64,000 nucleotides of DNA from positions 1 through 64,000 of the forward strand of contig NZ_QVMM01000013.1 in NCBI RefSeq assembly GCF_010501065.1, written 5' to 3'. The stretch is from Dysgonomonas sp. 216. Its GTDB lineage: Bacteria > Bacteroidota > Bacteroidia > Bacteroidales > Dysgonomonadaceae. Below the pieces are notes generated by a model. It worked only from the letters and a program-made list of their open reading frames with translations, had not been told where the DNA came from and did no database searches. This document shows positions 1 to 8,096 of the stretch, in pieces; within the stretch, counting starts at the first letter, position 1, and every line of letters starts with the position of its first letter. A program made the translations under genes and the position numbers.

Positions 1-122
1 ATGGCTTAGAAAACCCAAATATACAACCTTGAAAAAATACCCAACTGTCAGATCTAGTCTAAACTTTTACACAAAGATAAGCAAATTCAGCAAAAGACAT
101 TCTTTTCATGAGCTGTTTATGG

Positions 123-1046
123 TTATATCCAATTCCAAATTAATTCTTTGTATTTTAACCTATCAGTACAGCCTGATAAGAACAATTCAAACCTTTCTCC
201 ATCAGACATATCCCGTGTATTATACCTATAAGCAAATTCATCGCAATATGCATGTAAATGTTTAGGACTTACCAAATGATAGATTCCTAATATTCCACGT
301 TTTAATTGACTCCAAAAGCCTTCAATAGAATTAGTATGGAAACCATCTTTTACATATTGTCCATGGCTGTGGTCTACAACTTTGTGTATAAAGTCTTTGG
401 ACAAGCCACTATAGCCCTTCCAACCATCCGTTACAATAACGGAGCCTTGTTTTACTAACCTATTGATTATAGTCTTTAGTACCCATCCACTGGCTTTAGG
501 AATAATTTCTGTATAGACTTTCCCGTCAGACAATAATCCCATAACAGGAACCTTTATTAATGTACTTCTACCTTGAGTCTTTTTTCGCTTATCACCTTTC
601 CTCTTTTTACCACCTACATAAGTTTCATCTGCTTGTGTTCTGTTATCAAATTTGACTTTTATTTTGTTATAGAAATTGTGTCTTATCCTACTAAGCATAA
701 ACCAAGCAGTCTTCTGAGTAACATTTATATCCTTACTTAATTGAACACTACTTATGCCTTTCTTATGTGAAACAAATATGTATATAGCTAAAAACCACTT
801 CTTTAAACCAATATGGGAACTTTCAAATATTGTGCCTACTGTTACAGTAAACCTTTCCCTACAATCTTTACATTTATATAAGCCTTTAAATACGCCATTG
901 GTTGTTAAACGATAATGTTTCTCATTTATACTACCACAATGAGGACAAATAGGCTTGCCTTGCCACCTAACATCTTCTAAGAATAGCCTACAATCCTCCT
1001 CCGATTGTAGCTTTTCTATCATATGTATCAGTGACTTTATTAGCAT
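123..1046 (-). mobile_element. IS1595-family (ISXO2-like) transposase
   Basis: The 307-residue protein has the ISXO2 layout. An N-terminal zinc ribbon has CPHC at residues 34-37 and CKDC at 59-62. A helix-turn-helix-like stretch (about 98-120) follows, then the DDE/N-type nuclease. The likely acidic residues are Asp140 (ADETYVGG) and Asp207 (VTDGWKGY), with Asn239 and Lys249 in HTNSIEGFWSQLK, matching the DDNK form of the family. Length and motifs are intact, so the enzyme could be active. No convincing terminal inverted repeat could be paired within the window. The downstream end probably lies at or before base 1, so the element's limits are not defined. Serine codons here are not the TCG-rich type of the host genes. 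Confidence 0.9.
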
Positions 1047-1246
1047 GGCTATATAATTATATAGCTATTGTACTACATGAGGCTAAAAAATACACCGTTT
1101 TAGAAAAAACTTTCAAAGAAAAATACAAATAGCTTATAGTCAATAGGATGTCATTACACCTAAAATTTAACATAGATTTAAGGGATTTTCTTTTGCATTG
1201 TAGTATCATCAATGCACATGCCCATATTGGCACAAAACTAAAAATA

Positions 1247-1268
1247 GCCCAGTATCCTACTACTGGGC
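1247..1268. other. 8-bp hairpin ahead of the small orphan gene
   Basis: GCCCAGTA (1247-1254) and TACTGGGC (1261-1268) form a perfect 8-bp stem with a 6-base loop. It lies about 30 bases before the ATG of the 52-codon gene. It could be a leader hairpin, or a weak terminator in the minus direction, where a TATTTTTAG stretch follows it. Confidence 0.5.
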
Positions 1269-1297
1269 CATTTTCTTAAGAAAGAAAGGGGGTAAAA

Positions 1298-1456
1298 ATG
1301 AATTGTTATTTCACTGTTAAAGGTGAATTATACAAAGTTCACATTGATGATATAGCCATCATAACAATGGGTATTACAGAACTATATATGTATTGCATTT
1401 CTATAATACATGAATATGCAAAACAATTCAAATCTGAAGATGTAAAAAGTATTTAG
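1298..1456 (+). CDS. Small orphan protein, 52 residues
   Basis: An ATG at 1298 follows a purine-rich AAGAAAGGGGG stretch that is a plausible ribosome binding site. The frame runs 52 codons to TAG. The peptide starts MNCYFTVKGELYKVHIDD and has a hydrophobic middle. I do not recognise it. Support for a real gene comes from its frame: hairpin 1247-1268 lies just upstream and a strong terminator starts 15 bases after the stop. It sits next to the transposase, so it may be cargo or a passenger of the mobile element. It could also be a short regulatory transcript with an accidental frame. Confidence 0.45.
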   Translation: MNCYFTVKGELYKVHIDDIAIITMGITELYMYCISIIHEYAKQFKSEDVKSI

Positions 1457-1470
1457 AAACTACTATCTAT

Positions 1471-1511
1471 AAACATGGTAGAGTAGGATATACCATGTTT
1501 ATTTATTATTT
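1471..1511 (+). terminator. Terminator of the 52-codon gene
   Basis: AAACATGGTA (1471-1480) and TACCATGTTT (1491-1500) form a perfect 10-bp stem with a 10-base loop, followed by the T-rich ATTTATTATTT. Confidence 0.65.
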
Positions 1512-1555
1512 ATATGTAAATATTAGCATATAGATAAATAGTACCACCTTAGTTT

Positions 1556-2392
1556 TCAAAATGCACTGTATTTGTGTATCTTATTGGCTACAATAATTGG
1601 TACATTAAAGTATATAGATGCGTAAAAATGATTCTGAGGAGGGTATAAAAATGCGGATTTAAAACCTTCTTGTTTCGTTGTATCGGACACAAGAAAAGAT
1701 TTAATGATTTCAAAAATGGGGTATCTATATCCCTTAGCGTACCATCGATAGGTTTCTATCTCCATCCCTGAAAAATTGTTTAGGGTATCAATGTTTGATA
1801 TTGATTGAATAGTCTTTATGCGTAAAGTATGACTTACTGTGTCATTAGAAGGGAGAATTAGTATACCGCGAGCATCTGCTTCTAGGCTAACATATCCTTT
1901 AGTATTAATAAATTCATTTGAAGAATATACTCCTTGCGATTTAAAGTCTTTTTTTATCTGCTGTTTATAATCTAATGGGTAAATCATTGATAATATAGGT
2001 GTACTATGACGAATTATGTTAATGGGGTTCTCGTAGCCTAATAAAAAAAGAGAATCACCTTTTAATCGGTAATAGTACATTGTTCTATGTTCTATTGCAA
2101 TAATTGGATCCCCGTATTCTATATGCTTCGCATGAATTGTATCCCGTCCCATTATATATAGGCTATCCCTGTTCAATTGTGGCGATTCATAACGAAGTTT
2201 GTATTCCGGATTAACAGCATTTAACTGTCCAAAATTCCAGACAACATTTTCTCCCGATCGTCCCGGGTCTTTGTATTCCACTTGTTGTTTAATAATTTCA
2301 TCTCCTGTACGGATAGCATTGTTCTTGTATGTGATTTGCGCAGATAAAGGCAATATCAGGAACAATAAAAGCAGACATAATGGTACTCTCAT
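1556..2392 (-). CDS. Secreted protein of unknown function
   Basis: The most likely start is the Met at 2392, which opens a clear signal peptide (MRVPLCLLLLFLILPLSAQ). In-frame Mets at 2428 and 2458 would put a charged stretch before it. The mature protein has about 260 residues, is rich in Tyr, Ile and Asn, and looks like a beta-rich exported protein. I do not recognise a family or catalytic motif. It ends without an obvious type IX sorting tail. It stands alone, with the mobile DNA on one side and a gene-free stretch on the other. Its role cannot be inferred from context. Confidence 0.7.
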   Translation of the reverse strand: MRVPLCLLLLFLILPLSAQITYKNNAIRTGDEIIKQQVEYKDPGRSGENVVWNFGQLNAVNPEYKLRYESPQLNRDSLYIMGRDTIHAKHIEYGDPIIAIEHRTMYYYRLKGDSLFLLGYENPINIIRHSTPILSMIYPLDYKQQIKKDFKSQGVYSSNEFINTKGYVSLEADARGILILPSNDTVSHTLRIKTIQSISNIDTLNNFSGMEIETYRWYAKGYRYPIFEIIKSFLVSDTTKQEGFKSAFLYPPQNHFYASIYFNVPIIVANKIHKYSAF

Positions 2393-2458
2393 AACGTGTA
2401 TTGGTTGTTGTTTTAAATTAATTTTCATTTTTAAATATAAAAAAACAAAAATAAACAA

Positions 2459-2979
2459 AATATTACTATTTTATACGTAAATTAATATAAATAATAAAGC
2501 AATAAATCTATTCTTTTTAAAGAGAGTAAGGTTTCTAAATTTGAGAGGAGCTTTAGCTTATTGTTATGCAAAAGAAAACAGAACGTAACGAAAGCCGGTT
2601 CAGCTAATTCGTTACGCTCTGCTTGTTTTCATTTCTGCTTAGAAACTTATATGAATAGAGTAGTTGTGTTTTGATTGCGAAAATTAATATTCCGTGCTTC
2701 GTTATTTCATATACGGCTTCCGATTCGAGATGTTCGCCCGCCTTTTTTCGATATTGCATTTTAGATTATTAATTGATTTGAGTTGACCGATTGGGTAATA
2801 AATTGTTCGCCTTTCTGCCATGATGTGCTTTAAAGAATGTTTTTGCGAAAATCAGACAGTTTTGAAATAATAGTAGAATATCCCCAAACGATCCTGAACA
2901 AAAGTATATAACTCCTTCTCTTGTCGAACCTGTTTGTCTGTAAAAAAAGCATTTTAAATTACGTGGGGCTGTTTACGGT
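2459..2979. other. Gene-free stretch containing nested inverted repeats
   Basis: No credible reading frame is seen in these 521 bases. The notable structure is nested. GAAAACA (2574-2580) pairs with TGTTTTC (2624-2630). GAACGTAACGAA (2581-2592) pairs with TTCGTTACGCTC (2608-2619) with one mismatch. An outer pair, GTTTCTAA (2531-2538) and TTAGAAAC (2639-2646), brackets them. It could be a structured RNA, the terminator of the 1556-2392 region, or a small non-autonomous element. The rest (2650-2979) shows nothing. Confidence 0.5.
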
Positions 2980-3306
2980 TTAATGAGAAACGGCCTTGAG
3001 TCCGACAATGGAAAAAATGAGAGTAGATATAAAAAACAACCTCCAAAAGTTAATCGGTTCGTTAAAGATGAAAACTCCCATTAAAACAGTGCCAACAGCA
3101 CCTATGCCTGTCCAAACAGCATATGCCGTACCCATAGGTAGGGTTTGTGTTGCTTTAATAAGTAGCGCCATACTGGTTGTTAAAAAAATTATGAATCCGG
3201 CAATCCACCAATATTTTTCGTTTCCCGTAGTTTCCTTTATCTTGCTTAGACACGATGTGAAGCCAACTTCGAATAATCCTGCAATAATTAAAAAAATCCA
3301 ATTCAT
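2980..3306 (-). CDS. SMR-family transporter, Gdx/SugE type
   Basis: At 108 residues with four hydrophobic segments, this is the size of a small multidrug resistance subunit, which works as an antiparallel dimer in the inner membrane. Glu13 (AGLFEVG) is the proton/substrate-coupling acid. The GTAYAVWTGIGAVG loop and the C-terminal GLKAVSH follow the SugE/Gdx branch more than EmrE. Known Gdx members export guanidinium, which is the inferred substrate here. No guanidine riboswitch is seen in the 73 bases upstream. It is the last gene of a set with the Crp/Fnr-type regulator and the GNAT gene. Confidence 0.85.
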   Translation of the reverse strand: MNWIFLIIAGLFEVGFTSCLSKIKETTGNEKYWWIAGFIIFLTTSMALLIKATQTLPMGTAYAVWTGIGAVGTVLMGVFIFNEPINFWRLFFISTLIFSIVGLKAVSH

Positions 3307-3379
3307 AAATTATTATTTTCTTGCAAAGATCGGGTATAAAAACCGGATGGCATTTTACAAATGATAAAAAATAAAATAA

Positions 3380-3943
3380 TTATTTCAATTTGCCTCTTAT
3401 CCGGCTTAAGGATACTTGTGTTATTCCCAAATACGAGGCAATATGCGATAGCTGAACCCTTTGAAGTAGTTCGGGGGTGTTTCTGAGGAGTTCATGGTAT
3501 CGTTCCGAGGCTGTTTTGAACTGTCGGGATATGAGCCTGCTTTCTGTTTTTAGAAGTTCTTGTTCAGCAAATTTTCGTCCCCAGTTTGCGATATATACAT
3601 CTTTTGCAAACAAGTTGTTCAGGGCTTCGGTATTTATTTTGTAGAGTACACAATCTTCAAGAAGCTCAATGCTTTCGTATCCGTCCTGGTTGTTAACATA
3701 GCTTTTCATCGACACCACAGTGTCGCCCTCTTTCCCGAACCAGAAAGTAATTTCGGTATTCGAAGAATCTATATAAGCCCTTGCGATACCTGTCTTGATA
3801 AAATAGATGTTTCTTTCTACTTTGTTCGCGTTTAGTAAACGGTAGCCTTTAGGATATTCAACTTCGCTTATGATGTCTGTAATATTATTTATCGAATCTT
3901 TCGGAAGTTTGTATATCTTATCTAAGATTGCTTTGATTTCCAT
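3380..3943 (-). CDS. Crp/Fnr-family transcriptional regulator
   Basis: The 187-residue protein has an N-terminal cyclic-nucleotide-binding-like beta-roll (about 10-120) and a C-terminal winged helix. The recognition segment LSHIASYLGITQVSLSRIR is at about 165-184. No iron-sulfur cysteines of Fnr type are seen, and the phosphate-binding cassette is degenerate, so cAMP binding is doubtful. Proteins of this Bacteroidetes subgroup often control a neighbouring transporter or detoxification gene. The adjacent SMR gene is the natural candidate target. The start codon overlaps the stop of the GNAT gene by one base (TAATG), suggesting coupled translation. Confidence 0.85.
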   Translation of the reverse strand: MEIKAILDKIYKLPKDSINNITDIISEVEYPKGYRLLNANKVERNIYFIKTGIARAYIDSSNTEITFWFGKEGDTVVSMKSYVNNQDGYESIELLEDCVLYKINTEALNNLFAKDVYIANWGRKFAEQELLKTESRLISRQFKTASERYHELLRNTPELLQRVQLSHIASYLGITQVSLSRIRGKLK

Positions 3944-4374
3944 TATAAGCTGAAGTGTAATATAGGGTAATTTTTGCCCATGGCATCCTTTGTCGAGCGG
4001 GCGGTTTGCTTAAACCCAAACCGTTTATAAAACCCGACAGCCTGTTCGTTCTGTTCATTAACGTCCACTTTTACGATATTTAGGTTTTTGATAGCATGAG
4101 TCAACAATGTTTTACCATAGCCTTTACTTCTTTCTTTGGCAGAAATAAATAACATTTCGAGCATGTCGCCCGAAACACCAACGAAGCCTTTTATCGCGTT
4201 CTTGTCTCGTAATATGTATAGGTCGACATTGGGCAGAAAATCAGTAGGCATAGATTTTTTGTAGAATTCAAAATCTTCGTCCGCCAGAAAGTCATGTGTT
4301 GCTTTAACCGAACTTTCCCAAACTTTTACTATCTCATTGTAATCGAGAGGTGTAGCTTTTTCTATATTGGGCAT
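3943..4374 (-). CDS. GNAT-family N-acetyltransferase
   Basis: The 143-residue protein is a single GNAT domain. The acetyl-CoA pyrophosphate loop is visible as RSKGYGKTLL, followed by the NEQAVGFYKRFGF segment typical of motif B. It resembles the YjaB/YhhY-type small acetyltransferases. The substrate cannot be told from sequence. It is first in the GNAT / Crp-Fnr / SMR set and diverges from porX. Confidence 0.8.
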   Translation of the reverse strand: MPNIEKATPLDYNEIVKVWESSVKATHDFLADEDFEFYKKSMPTDFLPNVDLYILRDKNAIKGFVGVSGDMLEMLFISAKERSKGYGKTLLTHAIKNLNIVKVDVNEQNEQAVGFYKRFGFKQTARSTKDAMGKNYPILHFSL

Positions 4375-4707
4375 GGCTGTTTTTATTTGTTATACTGTGT
4401 AAAAGTACAAAACCCAGCAAATCTGGCAATGTTTAGCCCTTATAAAGTTCTTCAACCTTTTATTTGTAGAAGTAAAAGAATACCTGATGTTTATCTGTGT
4501 CGGACGTATGATTAGCTTCTGCGGTTATTTTGTTTTTGCTGTGCAGGTCGAACTTTGTAGTTGTTGCAAGGTGTTAAAGGTCGGATTTGACAGTTGAATA
4601 AATGAACATAATAAAATTGTATTTATTCTGTTATACAATTTTAAGGGTATTAATAATGCCGATATCAATACATAATTGTTAATTTTGAGACATATAATAA
4701 TGCAACA
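4375..4707. promoter_or_regulatory. Divergent region with a palindrome upstream of porX
   Basis: No gene is seen here. AAAATTGTAT (4613-4622) and ATACAATTTT (4633-4642) are a perfect 10-bp inverted repeat with a 10-base spacer. It is followed at 4644-4659 by the near-palindrome GGTATTAATAATGCC. Together they lie 50-95 bases before the porX ATG and are candidate operator sites. The AT-rich stem could instead be a weak terminator. Confidence 0.4.
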
Positions 4708-6252
4708 ATGAAAAGAAAACGCATACTTTGGGCTGATGATGAGATTGACATGCTTCGTCCGCACGTCTTGTTTCTCGAAGAGAAAGGATACGAAATAACT
4801 ACTGTCAACAGTGGGCAGGATGCTTTGGACTGCTGTAAGGAAGAAGATTTCGATTTGGTTTTTCTGGACGAAAATATGCCGGGATTGTCAGGGCTCGAAA
4901 CGCTGTCGTTGATAAAGGAAATAAATCCGAATATCCCCATCATAATGATTACAAAGAGTGAGGATGAGGGTATTATGACCCATGCTATCGGCAAAAAAAT
5001 TGCCGATTATCTCATAAAGCCGGTAAATCCCAATCAGATATTACTGTCGATAAAGAAGAATCTGCATAAAGACGATATTGTAACCGAGGTTACTCTCGAA
5101 AGTTATCGGGAAGAGTTCAATAAAATAGGCATGCAAATAAATATGGCTTCCGATTTTGATGAATGGAGTGATGTTTATAAAAAGCTGGTGTATTGGGAAA
5201 CCGAGTTGACCGATTCTCAGAACCCTCTAATGGAGATGATTAAGGCACAAAAGCAGGATGCTAATAATTCGTTTGCCAAATATATAAAGCGCAACTACGA
5301 AGGCTGGATTCAAGATCCCGGTAACCGTCCGGTGCTGAGTGTTGATGTTTTTAAGGAGAAGTTATTCCCGGTTTTGGATGAAGGGGAAAAAGTATTTTTT
5401 ATTCTTATCGATAATTTCCGGCTCGACCAGTGGTGGACTGTGAAGGAACTGCTGGCTCCTAATTTTGTGTTTAACGAGGAGTTGTATTATAGTATATTGC
5501 CCACAGCTACACAATATGCACGTAATGCAATATTTTCGGGGTTGATGCCAGCACAGATAGCGAAAATGTTTCCCGAACTTTGGGTCGACGAAGATGAGGA
5601 AGAAGGTAAGAATATAAACGAAGAACCTTTGATTCAGACTCAGATCGAACGTTTTCGTAAAAAATATTCATTTTCGTATAACAAACTGATAACTTCGGCT
5701 CAGGGCGAAAAGCTCATACAAAATTTCGACAGTCTTTTAAATAATCAACTTAATGTGGTGGTTATTAATTTTGTAGACATGCTTTCGCATGCCCGTACCG
5801 ACTCGAAAATGATAAGGGAGTTGGCTTCGGACGAGGCTGCATACCGTTCGCTGACAAAATCGTGGTTTAAGCATTCGAGCACTGTCGAATTATTTAACAA
5901 GGCGGCCGAAAAGGGGTATAAAATAATCCTTACAACCGATCATGGAACTATCAGGGTTAAAAATGCAGTAAAGGTTGTAGGCGATAAAAATACGAATACT
6001 AATTTGCGGTATAAATTAGGACGGAATCTTAATTACGATACAAAAAAGGTTTATGATATAAAAGATCCGGCTAAGATAGGGCTTCCGGCTCCCAATATCA
6101 GTACCAAGTATATATTTGCTTTAAACGACGACTTTTTTGCATATCCTAATAATTACAATTACTATGTGTCGTACTATGCCGATACGTTTCAGCATGGAGG
6201 AATTTCGATGGAAGAAATGATTGTTCCGTTAATAACAATGACCCCTAAATAA
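4708..6252 (+). CDS. porX: PorX-type response regulator with PglZ phosphatase domain
   Basis: The 514-residue protein begins with a receiver domain. The acidic pocket is Asp10/Asp11, the phosphorylation site Asp54 (VFLDEN), the switch Thr82 and Lys104 (LIKP). An alpha-helical linker (about 125-215) leads to an alkaline-phosphatase-fold PglZ domain. Metal and nucleophile residues are visible: Asp235 in LIDNFRLDQWW, Thr266/Thr268 in PTATQYARN, Asp357 and His361, Asp411-His412 in TTDHG, and His496 in FQHGG. In Porphyromonas, PorX cleaves oligonucleotides and controls type IX secretion with PorY and SigP. That role is inferred here. It is followed 9 bases later by tsaE, so the two are co-transcribed. 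Confidence 0.92.
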   Translation: MKRKRILWADDEIDMLRPHVLFLEEKGYEITTVNSGQDALDCCKEEDFDLVFLDENMPGLSGLETLSLIKEINPNIPIIMITKSEDEGIMTHAIGKKIADYLIKPVNPNQILLSIKKNLHKDDIVTEVTLESYREEFNKIGMQINMASDFDEWSDVYKKLVYWETELTDSQNPLMEMIKAQKQDANNSFAKYIKRNYEGWIQDPGNRPVLSVDVFKEKLFPVLDEGEKVFFILIDNFRLDQWWTVKELLAPNFVFNEELYYSILPTATQYARNAIFSGLMPAQIAKMFPELWVDEDEEEGKNINEEPLIQTQIERFRKKYSFSYNKLITSAQGEKLIQNFDSLLNNQLNVVVINFVDMLSHARTDSKMIRELASDEAAYRSLTKSWFKHSSTVELFNKAAEKGYKIILTTDHGTIRVKNAVKVVGDKNTNTNLRYKLGRNLNYDTKKVYDIKDPAKIGLPAPNISTKYIFALNDDFFAYPNNYNYYVSYYADTFQHGGISMEEMIVPLITMTPK

Positions 6253-6261
6253 AACAGGTTT

Positions 6262-6675
6262 ATGAAAATAAAAATAGAATCGTTAGAAGTAATAGATAAA
6301 GCGGCGTCCGAGTTTGTTGAAGCCATGGGCGATAATACCGTGTTCGCTTTTCGTGGCTCGATGGGAGCAGGAAAAACTACGTTTATTACTGCAATTTGTA
6401 AGGCACTGGGTGTTGACGATGTAATAAACAGTCCGACTTTTGCTATCGTAAACGAGTATCGTTCGGGAAGTGGCGAGCTCATATATCATTTCGATTTTTA
6501 CCGCATAAATAAAATAGAAGAAGTGTTCGACTTTGGTTACGAAGATTATTTCTACAGCGGTAGCATATGTTTTATTGAGTGGCCCGAAAAAATAGAATCT
6601 TTACTTCCCCATGATGTTGTTAATGTTTCAATAACTGAGCTTGAAGATGGAAGCAGGGAAGTAAGTCTTGCTTAA
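6262..6675 (+). CDS. tsaE: tRNA threonylcarbamoyladenosine biosynthesis ATPase TsaE
   Basis: The 137-residue P-loop ATPase is the usual size for TsaE (YjeE). Walker A is GSMGAGKTT at 32-40, followed by [12 protein letters not shown] and the HFDFYRI motif of the family. The acidic FIEWPEKI segment lies near 105-112. It drives turnover of the TsaB-TsaD complex that makes t6A37 in ANN-decoding tRNAs. It sits directly behind porX. Confidence 0.93.
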   Translation: MKIKIESLEVIDKAASEFVEAMGDNTVFAFRGSMGAGKTTFITAICKALGVDDVINSPTFAIVNEYRSGSGELIYHFDFYRINKIEEVFDFGYEDYFYSGSICFIEWPEKIESLLPHDVVNVSITELEDGSREVSLA

Positions 6676-6707
6676 TAGGCTTGTGAATGCCAGATGTGTA
6701 TAAATGA

Positions 6708-6742
6708 AAAGAGGCGGTATCTTGAACAGAAACTGCCTCTTT
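6708..6742. terminator. Hairpin between convergent tsaE and lipoprotein genes
   Basis: AAAGAGGCGGT and ACTGCCTCTTT form an 11-bp stem with one G-T pair. The site can serve tsaE and the convergent lipoprotein gene. The T-tract is short on the plus side. Confidence 0.5.
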
Positions 6743-6813
6743 CACGAGTATGAAAAAAACTTTTACCGACTGGCAAAATCGACGCTATAGTTCTATCCCC
6801 ATAAAACTATACA

Positions 6814-7341
6814 TCATTTATTGTAAATCAATGTTGATTTGGCTTTTGTAATAGTTACTCCGGCATATTGTCCGGCTATATCGGCTCCCCAATATAGTAT
6901 TGAATTGCTATAATCTTTTCTTAATTTCAATGTAGATTCGTTAGCGACAATTACTTCAAACGTTTCGGTTTGCGACGTTTCGCTGTAAGCAAGTTCGAGC
7001 GATTCTTCCGACAAGATATAAGTTCCGGAACCCGTTAAGGCAACTCCCGATCCATCCTCTTCGGACGTAACATATGCTTCGAAATATCCTTCATCGTCGA
7101 AAATGTAGTAAGTAGGTTCTTGCTTTCCGGCGTAAGTTTGCAGGGCAACCTCCAATAATGGGTTTATGACTGTACTTAACGATGAGCCTGAAGTTTCTAC
7201 ATCAGCAGATATGCTGGCGAAAGCCCATGTTCCTTCCACTGTCCCAATGTTTTCATGCTCATCTGCGTCAGAGTCGTCGTTACTACATGATGTGATAAGA
7301 AAAGGTAGTGTTAACAATAAATAAAAGATCTTCTTCATCAA
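6814..7341 (-). CDS. Lipoprotein, lipocalin-like, function unknown
   Basis: The 175-residue protein has a type II signal peptide with lipobox ITSC (Cys19), followed by an acidic stretch typical of surface-exposed Bacteroidetes lipoproteins. The mature part opens with VEGTWAFASIS, a pattern common at the start of lipocalin-like beta-barrels, and contains GTYILSEESLELAYS. A small beta-barrel is inferred. No binding site can be named. It is a single gene, divergent from rimP. Confidence 0.7.
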   Translation of the reverse strand: MMKKIFYLLLTLPFLITSCSNDDSDADEHENIGTVEGTWAFASISADVETSGSSLSTVINPLLEVALQTYAGKQEPTYYIFDDEGYFEAYVTSEEDGSGVALTGSGTYILSEESLELAYSETSQTETFEVIVANESTLKLRKDYSNSILYWGADIAGQYAGVTITKAKSTLIYNK

Positions 7342-7534
7342 AGTTCAAATTTCTTAACCAAAATGGTTTTTTAGTTTGTATTAGTCGATTATCAGGAAAC
7401 AAAAGTATGGGCTCGAAAGCAACTATACAACAGCAATCGACAGAAAGGGTCTTTTAATCGACGAAAGGTCGTATTTGAGTTTTTGTTTGTTGGTAGCTAA
7501 TATATAGGGGTTGATGCGATTATTGGCTAAAATA

Positions 7535-7566
7535 TTTGGAAAAAAACGTTGAGTGTATTATCTTTG
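7535..7566 (+). promoter_or_regulatory. Promoter of the rimP-nusA-infB operon
   Basis: TTTG at 7535-7538 and TATCTTTG at 7559-7566 are 20 bases apart, matching the Bacteroidetes primary sigma consensus. The start of transcription is expected near 7573. Confidence 0.75.
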
Positions 7567-7579
7567 TGCCAGCATTTCG

Positions 7580-7607
7580 AAAGAGGAGGCATTGGCTTCC
7601 TCTTTTT
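7580..7607 (+). promoter_or_regulatory. Terminator-like leader hairpin of rimP-nusA-infB
   Basis: Bases 7580-7590 pair with 7595-7605 (11 bp, one G-T) around the loop ATTG. The 3' arm ends in TCTTTTT. With the promoter at 7535-7566 the hairpin would form within about 8 bases of the RNA 5' end. It looks like an intrinsic terminator, but no upstream plus-strand gene needs one. Attenuation of the operon, or 5'-end protection of the mRNA, are the likely roles. Confidence 0.6.
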
Positions 7608-7626
7608 CGTTGATTTTGTTAAACAG

Positions 7627-8094
7627 ATGATAGATAAAACTTTAATAAAAGAAATAGTTGAAGAGTACTTAGTTGATACTCCAATGTTTCTGGTGGAAAC
7701 AGTAGTTCGTCCCGGAAATATTATAGTTGTAGAGGTCGATAGTAAAGATGGTGTTGGTATTGACGACTGTATTGCCCTTAGTAAATATATCGAGTCGAAG
7801 TTAAATCGCGACGAAGAAGATTTTGAATTGGAAGTGGGCTCGGCCGGAATAACATCTCCTTTTAAAATACCTATGCAGTATGAAAAAAACATAGGTAACG
7901 AGGTGGAGGTTTTAACAAAGGATGGACAAAAAATATCAGGAGTTTTAAAATCTAATAACGAAACAAAATTCACTGTTACAACAACAAAGATGGTGAAACC
8001 CGAAGGAGCCAAACGTAAGGTTGCTGTTGAAGAAGACCAGACTTTTGGTTATGACGAAGTGAAATATACAAAATATATAATAAGGTTTAAATAA
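7627..8094 (+). CDS. rimP: Ribosome maturation factor RimP
   Basis: RimP helps assemble the 30S subunit. The start at 7627 gives 155 residues, the normal RimP length. An in-frame start at 7549 would fall inside the promoter. The N-terminal half contains the IIVVEVDSKDGVGIDDCIALSKYIES pattern, and the central ELEVGSAGITSPFKIPMQYEKNIG region is the family hallmark (in most species EVSSPG; here EVGSAG). The C-terminal part is an Sm-like fold with Lys-rich loops. The stop is two bases before the nusA start. Confidence 0.93.
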   Translation: MIDKTLIKEIVEEYLVDTPMFLVETVVRPGNIIVVEVDSKDGVGIDDCIALSKYIESKLNRDEEDFELEVGSAGITSPFKIPMQYEKNIGNEVEVLTKDGQKISGVLKSNNETKFTVTTTKMVKPEGAKRKVAVEEDQTFGYDEVKYTKYIIRFK

Positions 8095-8096
8095 TC

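Noticed and set aside
123..265. Plus-strand open frame over the end of the transposase gene
   Set aside because: It overlaps the well-supported transposase on the other strand, and its translation resembles no protein.
1046..1250. Terminal inverted repeat of the IS1595 element
   Set aside because: A GGCTAAAAAATACACCG stretch near 1081 looks IS-end-like, but its complement is not present in bases 1-122, so no pair can be shown.
7549..7626. Longer start for rimP at 7549
   Set aside because: It would put the start codon before the -7 box and add 26 residues not found in the RimP family. The ATG at 7627 gives the normal length.
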